Source: CAG-791 sp964386925 | Lineage (GTDB): Bacteria > Bacillota > Clostridia > Lachnospirales > Lachnospiraceae | Assembly (NCBI GenBank): GCA_964386925.1 | Contig: CAYLUU010000031.1 | Coordinates: forward strand, 1 to 24,508 | DNA length: 24,508 bases | Direction of reading: 5' to 3' | In this document: positions 7,190 through 14,810 of the stretch, in pieces | Numbering within the stretch: position 1 is the first letter of the stretch | Layout: each line of letters starts with the position of its first letter | The notes under the pieces: model-generated | What the model was told of the DNA's origin: nothing | Seen by the model: the letters and a program-made list of their open reading frames with translations, nothing else | The model's database searches: none | Made by a program: the position numbers and the translations under genes

Positions 7190-10015
7190 TCAGCCGGTCG
7201 GCGCTGTCGTATCGGTTGTCGTATCCGTCGTTCCCGCCGCACTTTCCTGTGCCTGTGTCAGTGCCTGCTGCGCAGCGGCCACCTGCTGCTGTGCAAAATT
7301 ATAATTCGTGGATGCCGTATCCACTGCAGCCTGTGCCGCGGCAATCGCATTTGCGTCTCCGCTTTGCTGCGCTTCCACCAGCGTACTCTGGGCTGCCTGC
7401 AGGTTATTCGCCGCCTCCTGCAGCGTTGCATTCGCCGCATCCAGCGTTGCCTGTGCATCACTCGTTGCTGACTTCGCCGCAGCCTCTGCTGCTGCCTGAT
7501 CCATTTCTGCCTGCTCCTGAGCCAGAATCTCCTGAATGTTCGCCTGTGCCATGAATTCTGCAGTATGAATACATTTCAGACCAGACTCTGTGTAGGTTGA
7601 CACACCGGTTGTCTTGAACGGGCACTCATCCGTTGCCGGCAGTCCGGAATATGCACAGATGGTTCCCTGATAATGAACGTCACACTTCTCCGTAGGAACG
7701 TTGTCCTCATCAAAATACTCCGTCGTGAGCGTTCCATCGCACAATCCGGAAACCGGAAGCTTACCGGACAGGCTGCAGACCGTTTCCTCCACAATTCCGG
7801 ACGGCTTTTCGAAGTCAGAAGAGGGCAGGTTCTCATGAACCTTCTCCATAACGCCGCGCCAGATTGTCTTCGCAATCCCTGATTCCGAGCCAACAAGGTC
7901 CGTATTCTCATCGTAGCCGGCCCATGTTGTACAGGTGTAATAGTTGGTATAACCGGCAAACCACACATCGTTCTCGTCCGATGTCGTACCTGTCTTACCG
8001 GCAATCGGCGTCGTACCGAAGTTCACCTTCGTACCGGTTCCCTTGGTAACCACATCCTCCATAGCGGATGTCAAAAGCCAGGCTGTCGTTTCCTTGAGCA
8101 CTCTCCGCGTCTGGCGCACCTCGTCCGCATCCAGAATGACATTCCCGTCATGATCCGTCACCTTGGTGTACATCTTCGGTTCCAGATATACGCCGCCATT
8201 GGCAATCGTCGCATAAGCCGCATTCAGCTCAATGTTCTTAACGCCCTTCGTAATTCCGCCCAGAGCCAGTGTCGGCTGAATGTCCGAATACGTCTTCCCA
8301 TTGATCACTTCATTATCTACCAGCGTAGTGAAGCCGAAATCCAGCAGATATTCATATCCCAGCTGCGGCGTAATCTCCTCCAGAACCTTTACCGTCACAA
8401 TGTTCATGGAGTTCTGAATTCCGAGGCGCAGGGAAGACAGGCCGCGATAAGACTCGCCATACCAGTTGCGGACCGGCGTTCCATCAGCATAGGAATAAGG
8501 AGCATCGTTCTCTGTCGTTGCCAGTGTCATTCCGCCGGCATCCAGAGCAGGTGCATAGGTGGACACCACCTTAAAGGTAGATCCCGGCTGCCGGACGGAA
8601 TCCGTTGCCCTGTTCAGTGTACGATTCGCTGTCTTCTCTCCTCTTCCGCCGGAAATCGCCAGAACAGCACCTGTGTGCTGATCTTCCAGTGTCAATGAGA
8701 TCTGCGGCTGTGCCGTAATGTTCTCACTCTCTGCCAGAACCGTGTCTCCATCCGACATCACTGCCTGCTTGTACTCTTCCTCACAGGCCTGCGCCTCCTC
8801 TTTGGAATCAAAGATCAGTGAGAAATATGCATTAGACTCTTTAAAATAGCTCTCCAGCATTTCCGTGCTGTAGTTCGTCACCGTTCCGTCGGCTGACTGC
8901 ACCGTCAACTGATAGTTCAGGTACCAGCGGGTTCCGTTCGGATAATTGCTCTCGTCGTTGACAACCTCATCGACAATGTCCTGGATCTCTGAATCCTGCG
9001 TGGAATAGATGTTCAGTCCACCGCTGTACAGCAGCGTATAGGCCTGCGTCTCGGTATATCCCTTGTTCATGAGATCCTGCAGAACTTCCTCTGTCAGCGC
9101 ATCTACAAAATACGAATTAACGGTATTGTCATCCGTATTGCTGTCGACCACCTGAATGCGGGAATAGACATCATCTGCAAGAGCCTCATCATACGCCTCC
9201 TGCGTAATCCAGCCCTGTTCCAGCATATTGGCCAGAACCTGTTTGCGGCGCTCTGCGTTATGCTCCGGATAATTGATCGGATCATAGTAAGTCGGATTCT
9301 GCGTAATGCCGGCAATAACTGCGCATTCCGACAGATTCAGCTTACTCACCGACTTGCCAAAATACCGTCTCGAAGCAGCCTCTACGCCCAGTGTGTTATG
9401 TCCCAGGTTGATGGTATTCATGTAGTTCAGGAGAATGTCATCCTTGCTCATGGTCTTCTCCAGCTCAATCGCCAGATACCACTCCTGAATCTTACGGCGC
9501 ACACTGTCCGAGAAGGACTCATTTGTCCAGCCGGTGAATACGCTGTTCTTAATCAGCTGCTGCGTAATCGTGCTGGCGCCTTCGGAGAAATTGCCGCTGC
9601 TAACACCAATCACCATCGCACGCAGAATACCCTGGATATCAATACCGGGATGCTGATAAAAGCGCTCGTCCTCAATGGCCACAAAGGCATGCTGCAGATC
9701 CTCCGGAACCATATCCAATGTCACCGGAATACGGTTGGAATCCGTGGATACCAGTTTTGCCGTCTGATTGCCGTCGCTGTCATACACAAACGTAGAATAG
9801 CCTGTTGGCGTCACATCAATGTTGCTGATGTCCGGTGCCGAGTCAATGATTCCCTGAAACGCACCGAGGCCTACACAAATCACCATGCAGGCTGCCCCAA
9901 CGGCCAGCAGGAACACCAGCATGGTAATGATCAGTCCCACCTTATTCGTTCGTTTCCGCGTTTTGGAATCCAGACTCTTTGCTCTGCGGGATACTCCCGC
10001 TCTTCCGTAATTCAT
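7190..10015 (-). CDS. Class A penicillin-binding protein (PBP1A type, transglycosylase/transpeptidase)
   Basis: 941 residues. A basic cytoplasmic start and one membrane anchor (about 26-50) are followed by a GT51 glycosyltransferase domain (about 90-290) with EDERFYQHPGID (catalytic E115), GASTITQQL and the EKTMSKDDILLNYMN motif. The transpeptidase domain (about 440-720) has all three active-site motifs: S479-T-F-K482, S536-M-N538 and K674-T-G676. It polymerises and cross-links peptidoglycan outside the membrane. The tail is unusual: a Cys-containing linker (about 745-820), then roughly 100 residues of Ala/Gln-rich coiled coil, ending in a Thr/Asp-rich stretch. I prefer ATG 10015 (MNYGRAGVSRR) after AAGG. 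A start at 10072 adds 19 residues but has no ribosome site. Confidence 0.95.
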   Translation of the reverse strand: MNYGRAGVSRRAKSLDSKTRKRTNKVGLIITMLVFLLAVGAACMVICVGLGAFQGIIDSAPDISNIDVTPTGYSTFVYDSDGNQTAKLVSTDSNRIPVTLDMVPEDLQHAFVAIEDERFYQHPGIDIQGILRAMVIGVSSGNFSEGASTITQQLIKNSVFTGWTNESFSDSVRRKIQEWYLAIELEKTMSKDDILLNYMNTINLGHNTLGVEAASRRYFGKSVSKLNLSECAVIAGITQNPTYYDPINYPEHNAERRKQVLANMLEQGWITQEAYDEALADDVYSRIQVVDSNTDDNTVNSYFVDALTEEVLQDLMNKGYTETQAYTLLYSGGLNIYSTQDSEIQDIVDEVVNDESNYPNGTRWYLNYQLTVQSADGTVTNYSTEMLESYFKESNAYFSLIFDSKEEAQACEEEYKQAVMSDGDTVLAESENITAQPQISLTLEDQHTGAVLAISGGRGEKTANRTLNRATDSVRQPGSTFKVVSTYAPALDAGGMTLATTENDAPYSYADGTPVRNWYGESYRGLSSLRLGIQNSMNIVTVKVLEEITPQLGYEYLLDFGFTTLVDNEVINGKTYSDIQPTLALGGITKGVKNIELNAAYATIANGGVYLEPKMYTKVTDHDGNVILDADEVRQTRRVLKETTAWLLTSAMEDVVTKGTGTKVNFGTTPIAGKTGTTSDENDVWFAGYTNYYTCTTWAGYDENTDLVGSESGIAKTIWRGVMEKVHENLPSSDFEKPSGIVEETVCSLSGKLPVSGLCDGTLTTEYFDEDNVPTEKCDVHYQGTICAYSGLPATDECPFKTTGVSTYTESGLKCIHTAEFMAQANIQEILAQEQAEMDQAAAEAAAKSATSDAQATLDAANATLQEAANNLQAAQSTLVEAQQSGDANAIAAAQAAVDTASTNYNFAQQQVAAAQQALTQAQESAAGTTDTTTDTTAPTG

Positions 10016-10057
10016 AGCTACCTTAACAGAACCTTTCCTGAATAGATACCTTTCATA

Positions 10058-10114
10058 CAATTCCAACCGCATAACGATTCAGCATCCGTTTGCAGAATCG
10101 TCCGTTTCGAATTG
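10058..10114. repeat. Imperfect inverted repeat between the PBP gene and queT
   Basis: The outer arms are CAATTC (10058-10063) and GAATTG (10109-10114). The inner arms are ACGATTC (10074-10080) and GAATCGT (10095-10101). It lies in the likely 5' leader of the penicillin-binding protein gene. It loosely recalls the three longer repeats of this window but is too diverged to call a copy. Confidence 0.35.
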
Positions 10115-10181
10115 CTGCCAAAAGCCAAAGAATCAGCTTATTCTACAGCATTCCAGCAGGGAAGGCAAAGATGTTACATTA

Positions 10182-10210
10182 TTGTTACGTCCGCCTCTCT
10201 GCTCTTGCAA
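10182..10210 (-). promoter_or_regulatory. Possible promoter of the penicillin-binding protein gene
   Basis: TTGCAA (10205-10210), a 17-base spacer and TAACAA (10182-10187) on the minus strand, about 170 bases before the start codon. The -10 box overlaps the second of two GTTAC units spaced 11 bases apart. The whole 342-base intergenic region 10016-10357 otherwise contains only the inverted repeat at 10058-10114 and the queT leader hairpins. Confidence 0.33.
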
Positions 10211-10275
10211 ACCATCTCTCATCGTGCTAAGGTAGCGGCTGTTCGACGAGTGTTACGTGCTGTGCTCTCATACGT

Positions 10276-10357
10276 CTGCCCGCAGTATGCGGCAGGTCTG
10301 TGTGAAGAGACAGACATTCCTTCCCACTCTTACAAAACTAAAGGAGATCTGAATATC
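10276..10357 (+). promoter_or_regulatory. Structured 5' leader of queT (candidate preQ1-type riboswitch)
   Basis: Two adjacent hairpins, CTGCC-GCA/TGC-GGCAG at 10276-10295 and GTCTGT/ACAGAC at 10296-10315, are followed by a single-stranded CAAAACTAAAGGAG that contains the ribosome site. A-rich AAAACTA just before the Shine-Dalgarno is the tail seen in preQ1 riboswitches, and queT genes are classic targets of these. I could not find the GGTTC...AGC loop of preQ1 class I, so another class or no riboswitch is possible. Confidence 0.3.
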
Positions 10358-10897
10358 ATGTTTCAAATGAATCATCATCAAAAGGTTCTGTTCTGTGTTC
10401 ATGCTGCGCTCATCGCAGCCATCTACGTTGTTCTCACCGCCTTTGCAGCCGGCTTTGATCTGGCCAGCGGTGCCATTCAGGTTCGTTTCTCGGAGATGCT
10501 CACGATCCTGCCGTTTTTCACACCTGCTGCCATTCCGGGTGTCACGATTGGCTGTCTTCTCGCGAACATTCTGACAGGAAGCGCTCTGCCGGATATCGTA
10601 TTCGGTACACTGGCAACCCTGATCGGTGCAGTCTTCACCTACCTTCTGCGTCGTCATCGTTTCCTGTGCACGCTGCCTCCTGTAATCTCCAACGCCATCA
10701 TCATCCCACTGGTCCTGCGTTATGCCTATGCAACGCCCGGTGCCCTCTGGTTTCTCGCCCTTACCGTCGGCGCAGGTGAAGTCATCTGCTGCGTTATTTT
10801 CGGCAGTATTCTCATCGCAGCGCTTCTGCCCCACAGAGGACGAATCTTCGGGGAAGAAATCGTTCCGAATAGCCAGAAAAACGGAGCATCTGTCTGA
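10358..10897 (+). CDS. queT: QueT-family transporter (queuosine precursor uptake)
   Basis: 179 residues, entirely hydrophobic, with about five or six membrane segments. The signature GAIQVRFSEMLTILPFFTPA and GVTIGCLLANILTGS match the QueT family (S component of energy-coupling-factor transporters). It would import a 7-deazaguanine precursor of queuosine with a shared ECF module encoded elsewhere. The ATG at 10358 follows AAAGGAG, with a slightly long spacing of about 12 bases. The next ATG, four codons later, is possible but further away. It is the only complete + strand gene in this half of the window and has its own leader and a strong terminator (10941-11020), so it is a single-gene unit. 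Confidence 0.88.
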   Translation: MFQMNHHQKVLFCVHAALIAAIYVVLTAFAAGFDLASGAIQVRFSEMLTILPFFTPAAIPGVTIGCLLANILTGSALPDIVFGTLATLIGAVFTYLLRRHRFLCTLPPVISNAIIIPLVLRYAYATPGALWFLALTVGAGEVICCVIFGSILIAALLPHRGRIFGEEIVPNSQKNGASV

Positions 10898-10940
10898 GCA
10901 CCTGACACTCCGTTTCATTTCATAACCAATCATCACTTAT

Positions 10941-11020
10941 CGGCCTTCCCCGAATTGCGCTTTCCTATACACCTGTCGAACGAATCAACTGCAGCGCATT
11001 CGGGCAAGGCCGTTTTTATC
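10941..11020 (+). terminator. Rho-independent terminator of queT
   Basis: A long stem: CGGCCTTCCCCGAAT with TGCGCT on the left pairs with AGCGCATTCGGGCAAGGCCG (10993-11012) with one mismatch and one extra T, around a loop of about 30 bases. It is followed by TTTTTATCTTTT. It lies about 45 bases past the queT stop. Confidence 0.85.
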
Positions 11021-11054
11021 TTTTCAGCTCTATCCATCCGGTCGTTCCGGCGAC

Positions 11055-11093
11055 TTCCTGACGGCAAATACCATTCCTTACTGCCATCAGGAA
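11055..11093 (-). terminator. Hairpin overlapping the stop of the coiled-coil gene
   Basis: Arms TTCCTGACGGCA (11055-11066) and TGCCATCAGGAA (11082-11093) pair at 11 of 12 positions around a 15-base loop. The right arm includes the stop codon of the minus-strand gene. No U-tract follows, so it may be an mRNA 3'-end structure, with termination perhaps helped by the queT terminator read from the back. Confidence 0.35.
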
Positions 11094-12379
11094 TTCTGCT
11101 CGGAAGAAGGCAGCTCTGCTTCCCCACTCTCATCGCCGCCCAGCTTCTCGTCGATCCGTTCCAGGGTTTCCTGCATCGCAGCCATATTCTCCTGCATCAT
11201 GGTCATCTGCTCCTGCAGCAGCTCGAGTGGCGTTTTCTCATTTTCTCCGCTTCCTCCTGCCGTGTCACCCGAATCCGATTCATCTGCAGTCCCTTTACCT
11301 GACAGCTTTTTCAGGAGCTTGCCTTGTTCGTCCAGATCAATCTGCTGATCTGTCAGCATCAGCTGCAGCTCTGATAAGCCGTACACCCGATGATTCAACG
11401 CATCATTGGCAGCTGTCAGCTTCTGGCCAAGATCCGTCTGGCCTTCTGCAAGCGACTCTAACGAGGTCCAGATCTCTTCCATCGTTCCGGACTGCTCCTG
11501 TCCCTGCGCTTCCAGGACTGTCTGCAGCTCCTGACTTTTTACCGTCACCAGCGACTGCAGCTGTTCCTGCTGCAGCTTCATCTCCGCCTGCTGCCCTTGA
11601 AGCTCAGCCATCAGCTGCGTCTGCTGCTCCTTCACGCCAGACAGCGTTTCCTGCATGTTGCTCATAGTTCCTTTCAGTCCACTCACACTGCCGCTGATGT
11701 TGCCAAGGCCGGAACTCAACGCACTCTGCAGCCTCTCATGGTTGGCCGCGACTGTTTTCTCCAGCGCTTCCAGGTCGGAATCGGTTCCATCCAGAACGGC
11801 CAGAAGCTCCTGGTATTCTGCCTTATTCTCTCCGGATGCCTCCTTCATCAACCTGCGTATATCCTCACGCACATCCGACAGCTGGGTATTCACTGTGCTC
11901 TGCAGGCTCTCCGCGGCCTTGCGGTTCTCTTCCTGCGCCGCGCTGGCCGCCGCCCCGTTGGCACTCGTTTTGTCCTGGAGCTTCTGACTGACGTTCTTCT
12001 CCTCTTCCAGATTGTCCTGGATACTGGAGAGCTGTGCAATTACATCGTCCAGATTCGTACCGATCGCTTCATCGCTGATCGTGTTGTTCTCCCGATACTC
12101 TGTCAGATTCTGCTGCATCGAGCTAACCTCCTGGGAAAGCTCCTCATAGCTCTTCGAATCCGACAGCTGTCCGGTGGCGAGCGACTCATCCACAGAGGTC
12201 AAATATAACTGAATCTCATCCAGCTGTTCCTGAATTGCCGCATCCTTCGACTGCTGCAGTTCCTCCCGCTGCCTCGTCCGGTTTCCCTGCACGATCAGAA
12301 CGCCCAGTGTACAGCCTGCCAGGGCCAGCATCGCCGCCAGTGCCGGCATAACCGGTGATATGCGCAGGCTTGAACGCAC
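11087..12379 (-). CDS. Membrane- or lipid-anchored long coiled-coil protein (function unknown)
   Basis: 430 residues from a GTG start. A short basic N terminus and one hydrophobic segment (about 10-31) include LAGC, which could be a lipobox with Cys23, but hydrophobic residues continue after it, so a plain membrane anchor is equally likely. The rest (about 35-385) is nearly all heptad-like, rich in Gln, Glu, Leu and Ser. Low-complexity Gly/Ser/Asp stretches and an acidic tail follow. No enzymatic motif is seen; a scaffold or cell-envelope role is a guess. GAGG lies 7 bases before the GTG. The open frame continues upstream through thirteen more codons to a TAG at 12419-12421, and beyond that to an ATG at 12454, so the native N terminus may have been longer. 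Confidence 0.7.
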   Translation of the reverse strand: MRSSLRISPVMPALAAMLALAGCTLGVLIVQGNRTRQREELQQSKDAAIQEQLDEIQLYLTSVDESLATGQLSDSKSYEELSQEVSSMQQNLTEYRENNTISDEAIGTNLDDVIAQLSSIQDNLEEEKNVSQKLQDKTSANGAAASAAQEENRKAAESLQSTVNTQLSDVREDIRRLMKEASGENKAEYQELLAVLDGTDSDLEALEKTVAANHERLQSALSSGLGNISGSVSGLKGTMSNMQETLSGVKEQQTQLMAELQGQQAEMKLQQEQLQSLVTVKSQELQTVLEAQGQEQSGTMEEIWTSLESLAEGQTDLGQKLTAANDALNHRVYGLSELQLMLTDQQIDLDEQGKLLKKLSGKGTADESDSGDTAGGSGENEKTPLELLQEQMTMMQENMAAMQETLERIDEKLGGDESGEAELPSSEQNS

Positions 12380-12454
12380 ATTTCTGCCTCGTCTCTTCTG
12401 TCCATCCAGAAGTTCCCACTATTCCTGTTCTGACTGTCCTTCTCTGTAACCCAT
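12380..12454 (-). pseudogene. Interrupted 5' extension of the coiled-coil gene (in-frame TAG)
   Basis: An ATG at 12454, with AAGG and AGGG upstream, opens MGYREGQSEQE and then meets TAG at 12419-12421. The same frame continues WELLDGQKRRGRN straight into the coiled-coil protein. Both pieces have protein-like composition: polar and charged, with a basic stretch just before the membrane segment. This suggests one original gene with a nonsense codon at position 12, from mutation or sequencing error, and restart at the GTG. Confidence 0.5.
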
Positions 12455-12552
12455 TTCCCTGGAACCTTTCTCCGGTGATTTCCGGAATGACTTGATAGAT
12501 ACGAACACAGAAGGGGCTCATGTGACATTCTCGCGCAGGCACCACCACGAAT

Positions 12553-12588
12553 AAAAAGAGATGAGACTGGAATTCCAATCTCATCTCT
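12553..12588 (-). terminator. Rho-independent terminator of the tRNA gene
   Basis: Arms GAGATGAGA and TCTCATCTC with an inner TGG/CCA pair form a near-perfect stem, followed by TTTTT on the minus strand. It begins a few bases after the tRNA 3' end. Confidence 0.85.
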
Positions 12589-12595
12589 CCAAATC

Positions 12596-12668
12596 AGCTG
12601 GCACCGGGAATCGGACCCGGGACCTCCGCACTACCAATGCGACGCTCTACCGACTGAGCCATGCCAGC
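12596..12668 (-). tRNA. tRNA-Thr (anticodon GGU)
   Basis: A full cloverleaf can be drawn: acceptor GCTGGCA/TGCCAGC, D arm GCTC...GAGC, anticodon stem TCGCA/TGCGG with loop TTGGTAG, and T arm CCGGG/CCCGG with a TCCGATT loop. Loop positions 34-36 are GGT, reading ACC/ACU threonine codons. The CCA end is not encoded. It stands alone with its own promoter and terminator. Confidence 0.95.
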
Positions 12669-12713
12669 ATCTATTCTCTTGTGCATCTGTCGTCTCCGTC
12701 AGACGCAAGTAAG

Positions 12714-12742
12714 ATATTATCATTGAATATAGATGTTGGCAA
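12714..12742 (-). promoter_or_regulatory. Sigma-70 promoter of tRNA-Thr
   Basis: TTGCCA (12737-12742), exactly 17 bases, then TAATAT (12714-12719) on the minus strand. This is one of the best promoter matches in the window and would start transcription about 40 bases before the tRNA. Confidence 0.75.
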
Positions 12743-13084
12743 GCAGAATTTAACGTTTTATCTGAAAGTCTTTTTCATCGTTTTCATTCTGTTGTCTGAC
12801 AACGTCGTGATTTCTGAGATTATGCTGCGATACGGCCTTTGCTGCCGGCAGCAGATGCAAGGAGCAGCGGAAAAACCATCTTCCTGATCCTTCATCATGA
12901 TGAGAGTTGGATTCCGATTACTGTCCGCATACCGGCCGCGGCAGATCCTGACGGAACTGTCCGGCGAGTATTCGGCAGCAATTCCTCTTGAATCCGCCTT
13001 CTGTGTTATGCTCCGGGTGCCCGGATGATGACACCGCGATGGAGCATGTTCAGAATACTCTTGCAGGCGCTTCCCGGTCAATTC
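12743..13084. other. Non-coding stretch without recognisable gene
   Basis: Between the tRNA promoter and the terminator of the accessory Sec block I see no frame with a ribosome site and protein-like composition. Long frames cross it (for example minus 12758-13369), but they are rich in Arg, Ser and Cys and run into the SGNH gene in another frame. It could hold decayed sequence. Confidence 0.6.
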
Positions 13085-13124
13085 GCAAAAAGTGCCGGAA
13101 AAGGATCCCCCTCTTCCAGCACTT
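13085..13124 (-). terminator. Terminator ending the accessory Sec / acyltransferase block
   Basis: AAGTGCTGGAA and TTCCGGCACTT pair over 11 positions (one G-U) around a 13-base loop and are followed by TTTTTGCG on the minus strand. It lies about 100 bases past the stop of the SGNH gene and is the first good terminator after the adhesin gene some 11 kb upstream. Confidence 0.75.
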
Positions 13125-13226
13125 CGCCGATTTTGCATTCCGTTGTCCACAATTATATCAACAGCCTGTTGCAGTTTGCTTGTCAATCTCCGCCACCCCG
13201 TCGCAGATTGGTAGGTCGACACAACC

Positions 13227-14723
13227 TCATTTCCCCATCTGCAGCAGACCGCCGTCACTGAAGAACAGATGTCCGATCTTCTCTCCCGTGTTCGGATCAT
13301 AGACCAGAATCTGCACATCAATCTCGCTGTTGTTGACATAATCCAGCTGGTTCTCGTCCAGATTGTCACCTACGCTCAGCAGATCGTAGTTCTCCAACGA
13401 CGTGAAATTCACCACGCCGAAGCTCGTCTGAATGTCTGTCAGCGGCACATCACTCGTCGTCTCCTCATTGGTTCCTGTCGCAGGATCGTGAATCAGGCAG
13501 TAGCCCAGCGGCGAATCTGCCATGGTCTCAATTCCGTCCGTTCCCGATAGGTTCTTGATAAACCGCTTCAGTGACTCATCATAAAAGGCCACAGAATCGT
13601 TATTGATGAAGATAATCGTACTGACATCGTTGAAATTCAGTGCCATCAGCTCTGCATACAGATCCGTCGGATTCAGAATATGATCCACCACCTGCTGGTG
13701 GTACGTCTGCAGCGCCTCTTCCCAGGCCTGATACTCTTCATTGCCCCGACGATCCGGCACGCCGACCTCGGTAGACAGAACATTTCCCAGCCAGGCCGTT
13801 GTTTTCGCGGCTCCCAGCGCATTCAGATGCGTCTGGCTCTGCTGATCCGTACCCGGATCAATGAGATTCTCCACGAAATTCATGTTGAGATAAGGAATGC
13901 CGTACTCATCGGCAATGTCCTGTGCGCTGTTCGCCACCCGCTGCAGATCCTCATTGGCTTCAAAGGGCACCTGCACCAGCATCACGTAAATGCCCTTCTC
14001 CTTGCATAGATCCAGAATTCGCCGCAGGTATGTCTTGCCGACTGTCCCCTCTTCCATCTTGTCCGAAGGATCAATGCGTGCATACGTCTCCACATCCGGA
14101 TCCACCTCATAGCGCATGGAAGCTCCCAGAATGGAATCCCCCGTCGGCTCCCCGAACACGCCCTCGTAATCCGCCTGCTCCAGAGACGACCACCGGCTGT
14201 GATACCGGATGAAATCCAAACGAAATTCCCAGCGCAGCTCCCTGTCCGAGATAAGGTCTGTAATGGCGGCCTCCTTGTTCCGGCTCATCGGGAACGCATC
14301 CAGCACCTCGTGCAGCTGATCCACCGCTGCACTCCGGTCCTCATCCGAATTCTGCTCCGTCATGACATCCAGGTACTGGTAGTCCTTGTCCAGAAGGTAG
14401 GTATCGATCACCACATAGCTCGGTGTCCCGTAATCCAGCGCATTGACGAACTCCCAGTACGTCACCTGCATCGTATTCCCGTGCCCGCCGAGATTGTATG
14501 CCGCAATGCCGTAGTCCTCATACAAAAGTGCCGGATTGATGCCGTTGATCATGTGGGAAGATCCCAGGAGCAGCACATCCACCTTGTCTGCGAGGGCAAA
14601 ATACGAGCCGTTTTTCTCCGCGCTGTCCTTTCGCTCCACCAACCGCCCGGCCAACAGAACCGCGCCGGACAGCAGCACCAGGAATGCCAGTATAGAAATG
14701 ATTCGAATTGCTGTTTTTTTCAT
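13227..14723 (-). CDS. SGNH/DltD-like extracytoplasmic acyltransferase partner
   Basis: 498 residues: an N-terminal membrane anchor or uncleaved signal (about 5-26) and an SGNH-hydrolase fold outside the cell. The block I motif VDVLLLGSSHM has S55/S56, and the block V motif has D293 and H299 in TDQQSQTHLNALGA. This resembles DltD, AlgX/AlgJ and similar partners, which accept an acyl group passed across the membrane by an MBOAT protein and place it on a surface polymer. The matching MBOAT gene lies directly upstream. A C-terminal extension of about 150 residues has no motif I know. The start has no clear Shine-Dalgarno, and an inverted repeat (14733-14808) ends 10 bases before it. The substrate is unknown; the accessory Sec context suggests the exported glycoprotein or cell-wall glycan. 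Confidence 0.85.
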   Translation of the reverse strand: MKKTAIRIISILAFLVLLSGAVLLAGRLVERKDSAEKNGSYFALADKVDVLLLGSSHMINGINPALLYEDYGIAAYNLGGHGNTMQVTYWEFVNALDYGTPSYVVIDTYLLDKDYQYLDVMTEQNSDEDRSAAVDQLHEVLDAFPMSRNKEAAITDLISDRELRWEFRLDFIRYHSRWSSLEQADYEGVFGEPTGDSILGASMRYEVDPDVETYARIDPSDKMEEGTVGKTYLRRILDLCKEKGIYVMLVQVPFEANEDLQRVANSAQDIADEYGIPYLNMNFVENLIDPGTDQQSQTHLNALGAAKTTAWLGNVLSTEVGVPDRRGNEEYQAWEEALQTYHQQVVDHILNPTDLYAELMALNFNDVSTIIFINNDSVAFYDESLKRFIKNLSGTDGIETMADSPLGYCLIHDPATGTNEETTSDVPLTDIQTSFGVVNFTSLENYDLLSVGDNLDENQLDYVNNSEIDVQILVYDPNTGEKIGHLFFSDGGLLQMGK

Positions 14724-14732
14724 ATGTTTTTC

Positions 14733-14808
14733 TGTTTAGCATCTGACAATTTCAACGTGAATCGTCCACTTGTGGACGGATTCACGATTGAACGGATTGA
14801 AGTAAACA
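14733..14808 (-). repeat. Long inverted repeat, copy c (between MBOAT and SGNH genes)
   Basis: The best-paired copy. The centre is GTCCAC-TT-GTGGAC, flanked by GTGAATC/GATTCAC and TTCAA/TTGAA, and the outer ends are TGTTTA/TAAACA. It fills nearly all the space between the two genes and ends 10 bases before the SGNH start codon. It could set differential expression within the operon or hold back translation. Confidence 0.75.
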
Positions 14809-14810
14809 TC

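Noticed and set aside
9260..10045. Long + strand frame of 261 codons opposite the penicillin-binding protein
   Set aside because: Shadow of the real gene, which has full catalytic motifs. The frame has no ribosome site and a composition rich in His, Arg and Ile.
13152..13186. TTGACA (13181-13186) with TATAAT (13152-13157) on the minus strand as a promoter
   Set aside because: The spacing is 23 bases, far from the 16-18 needed, so the perfect boxes do not form one promoter.
12758..13369. Minus-strand 203-codon frame between the tRNA and the SGNH gene
   Set aside because: It begins inside the SGNH gene in another frame, has no ribosome site, crosses a terminator and has unstructured Arg/Ser/Cys-rich composition.
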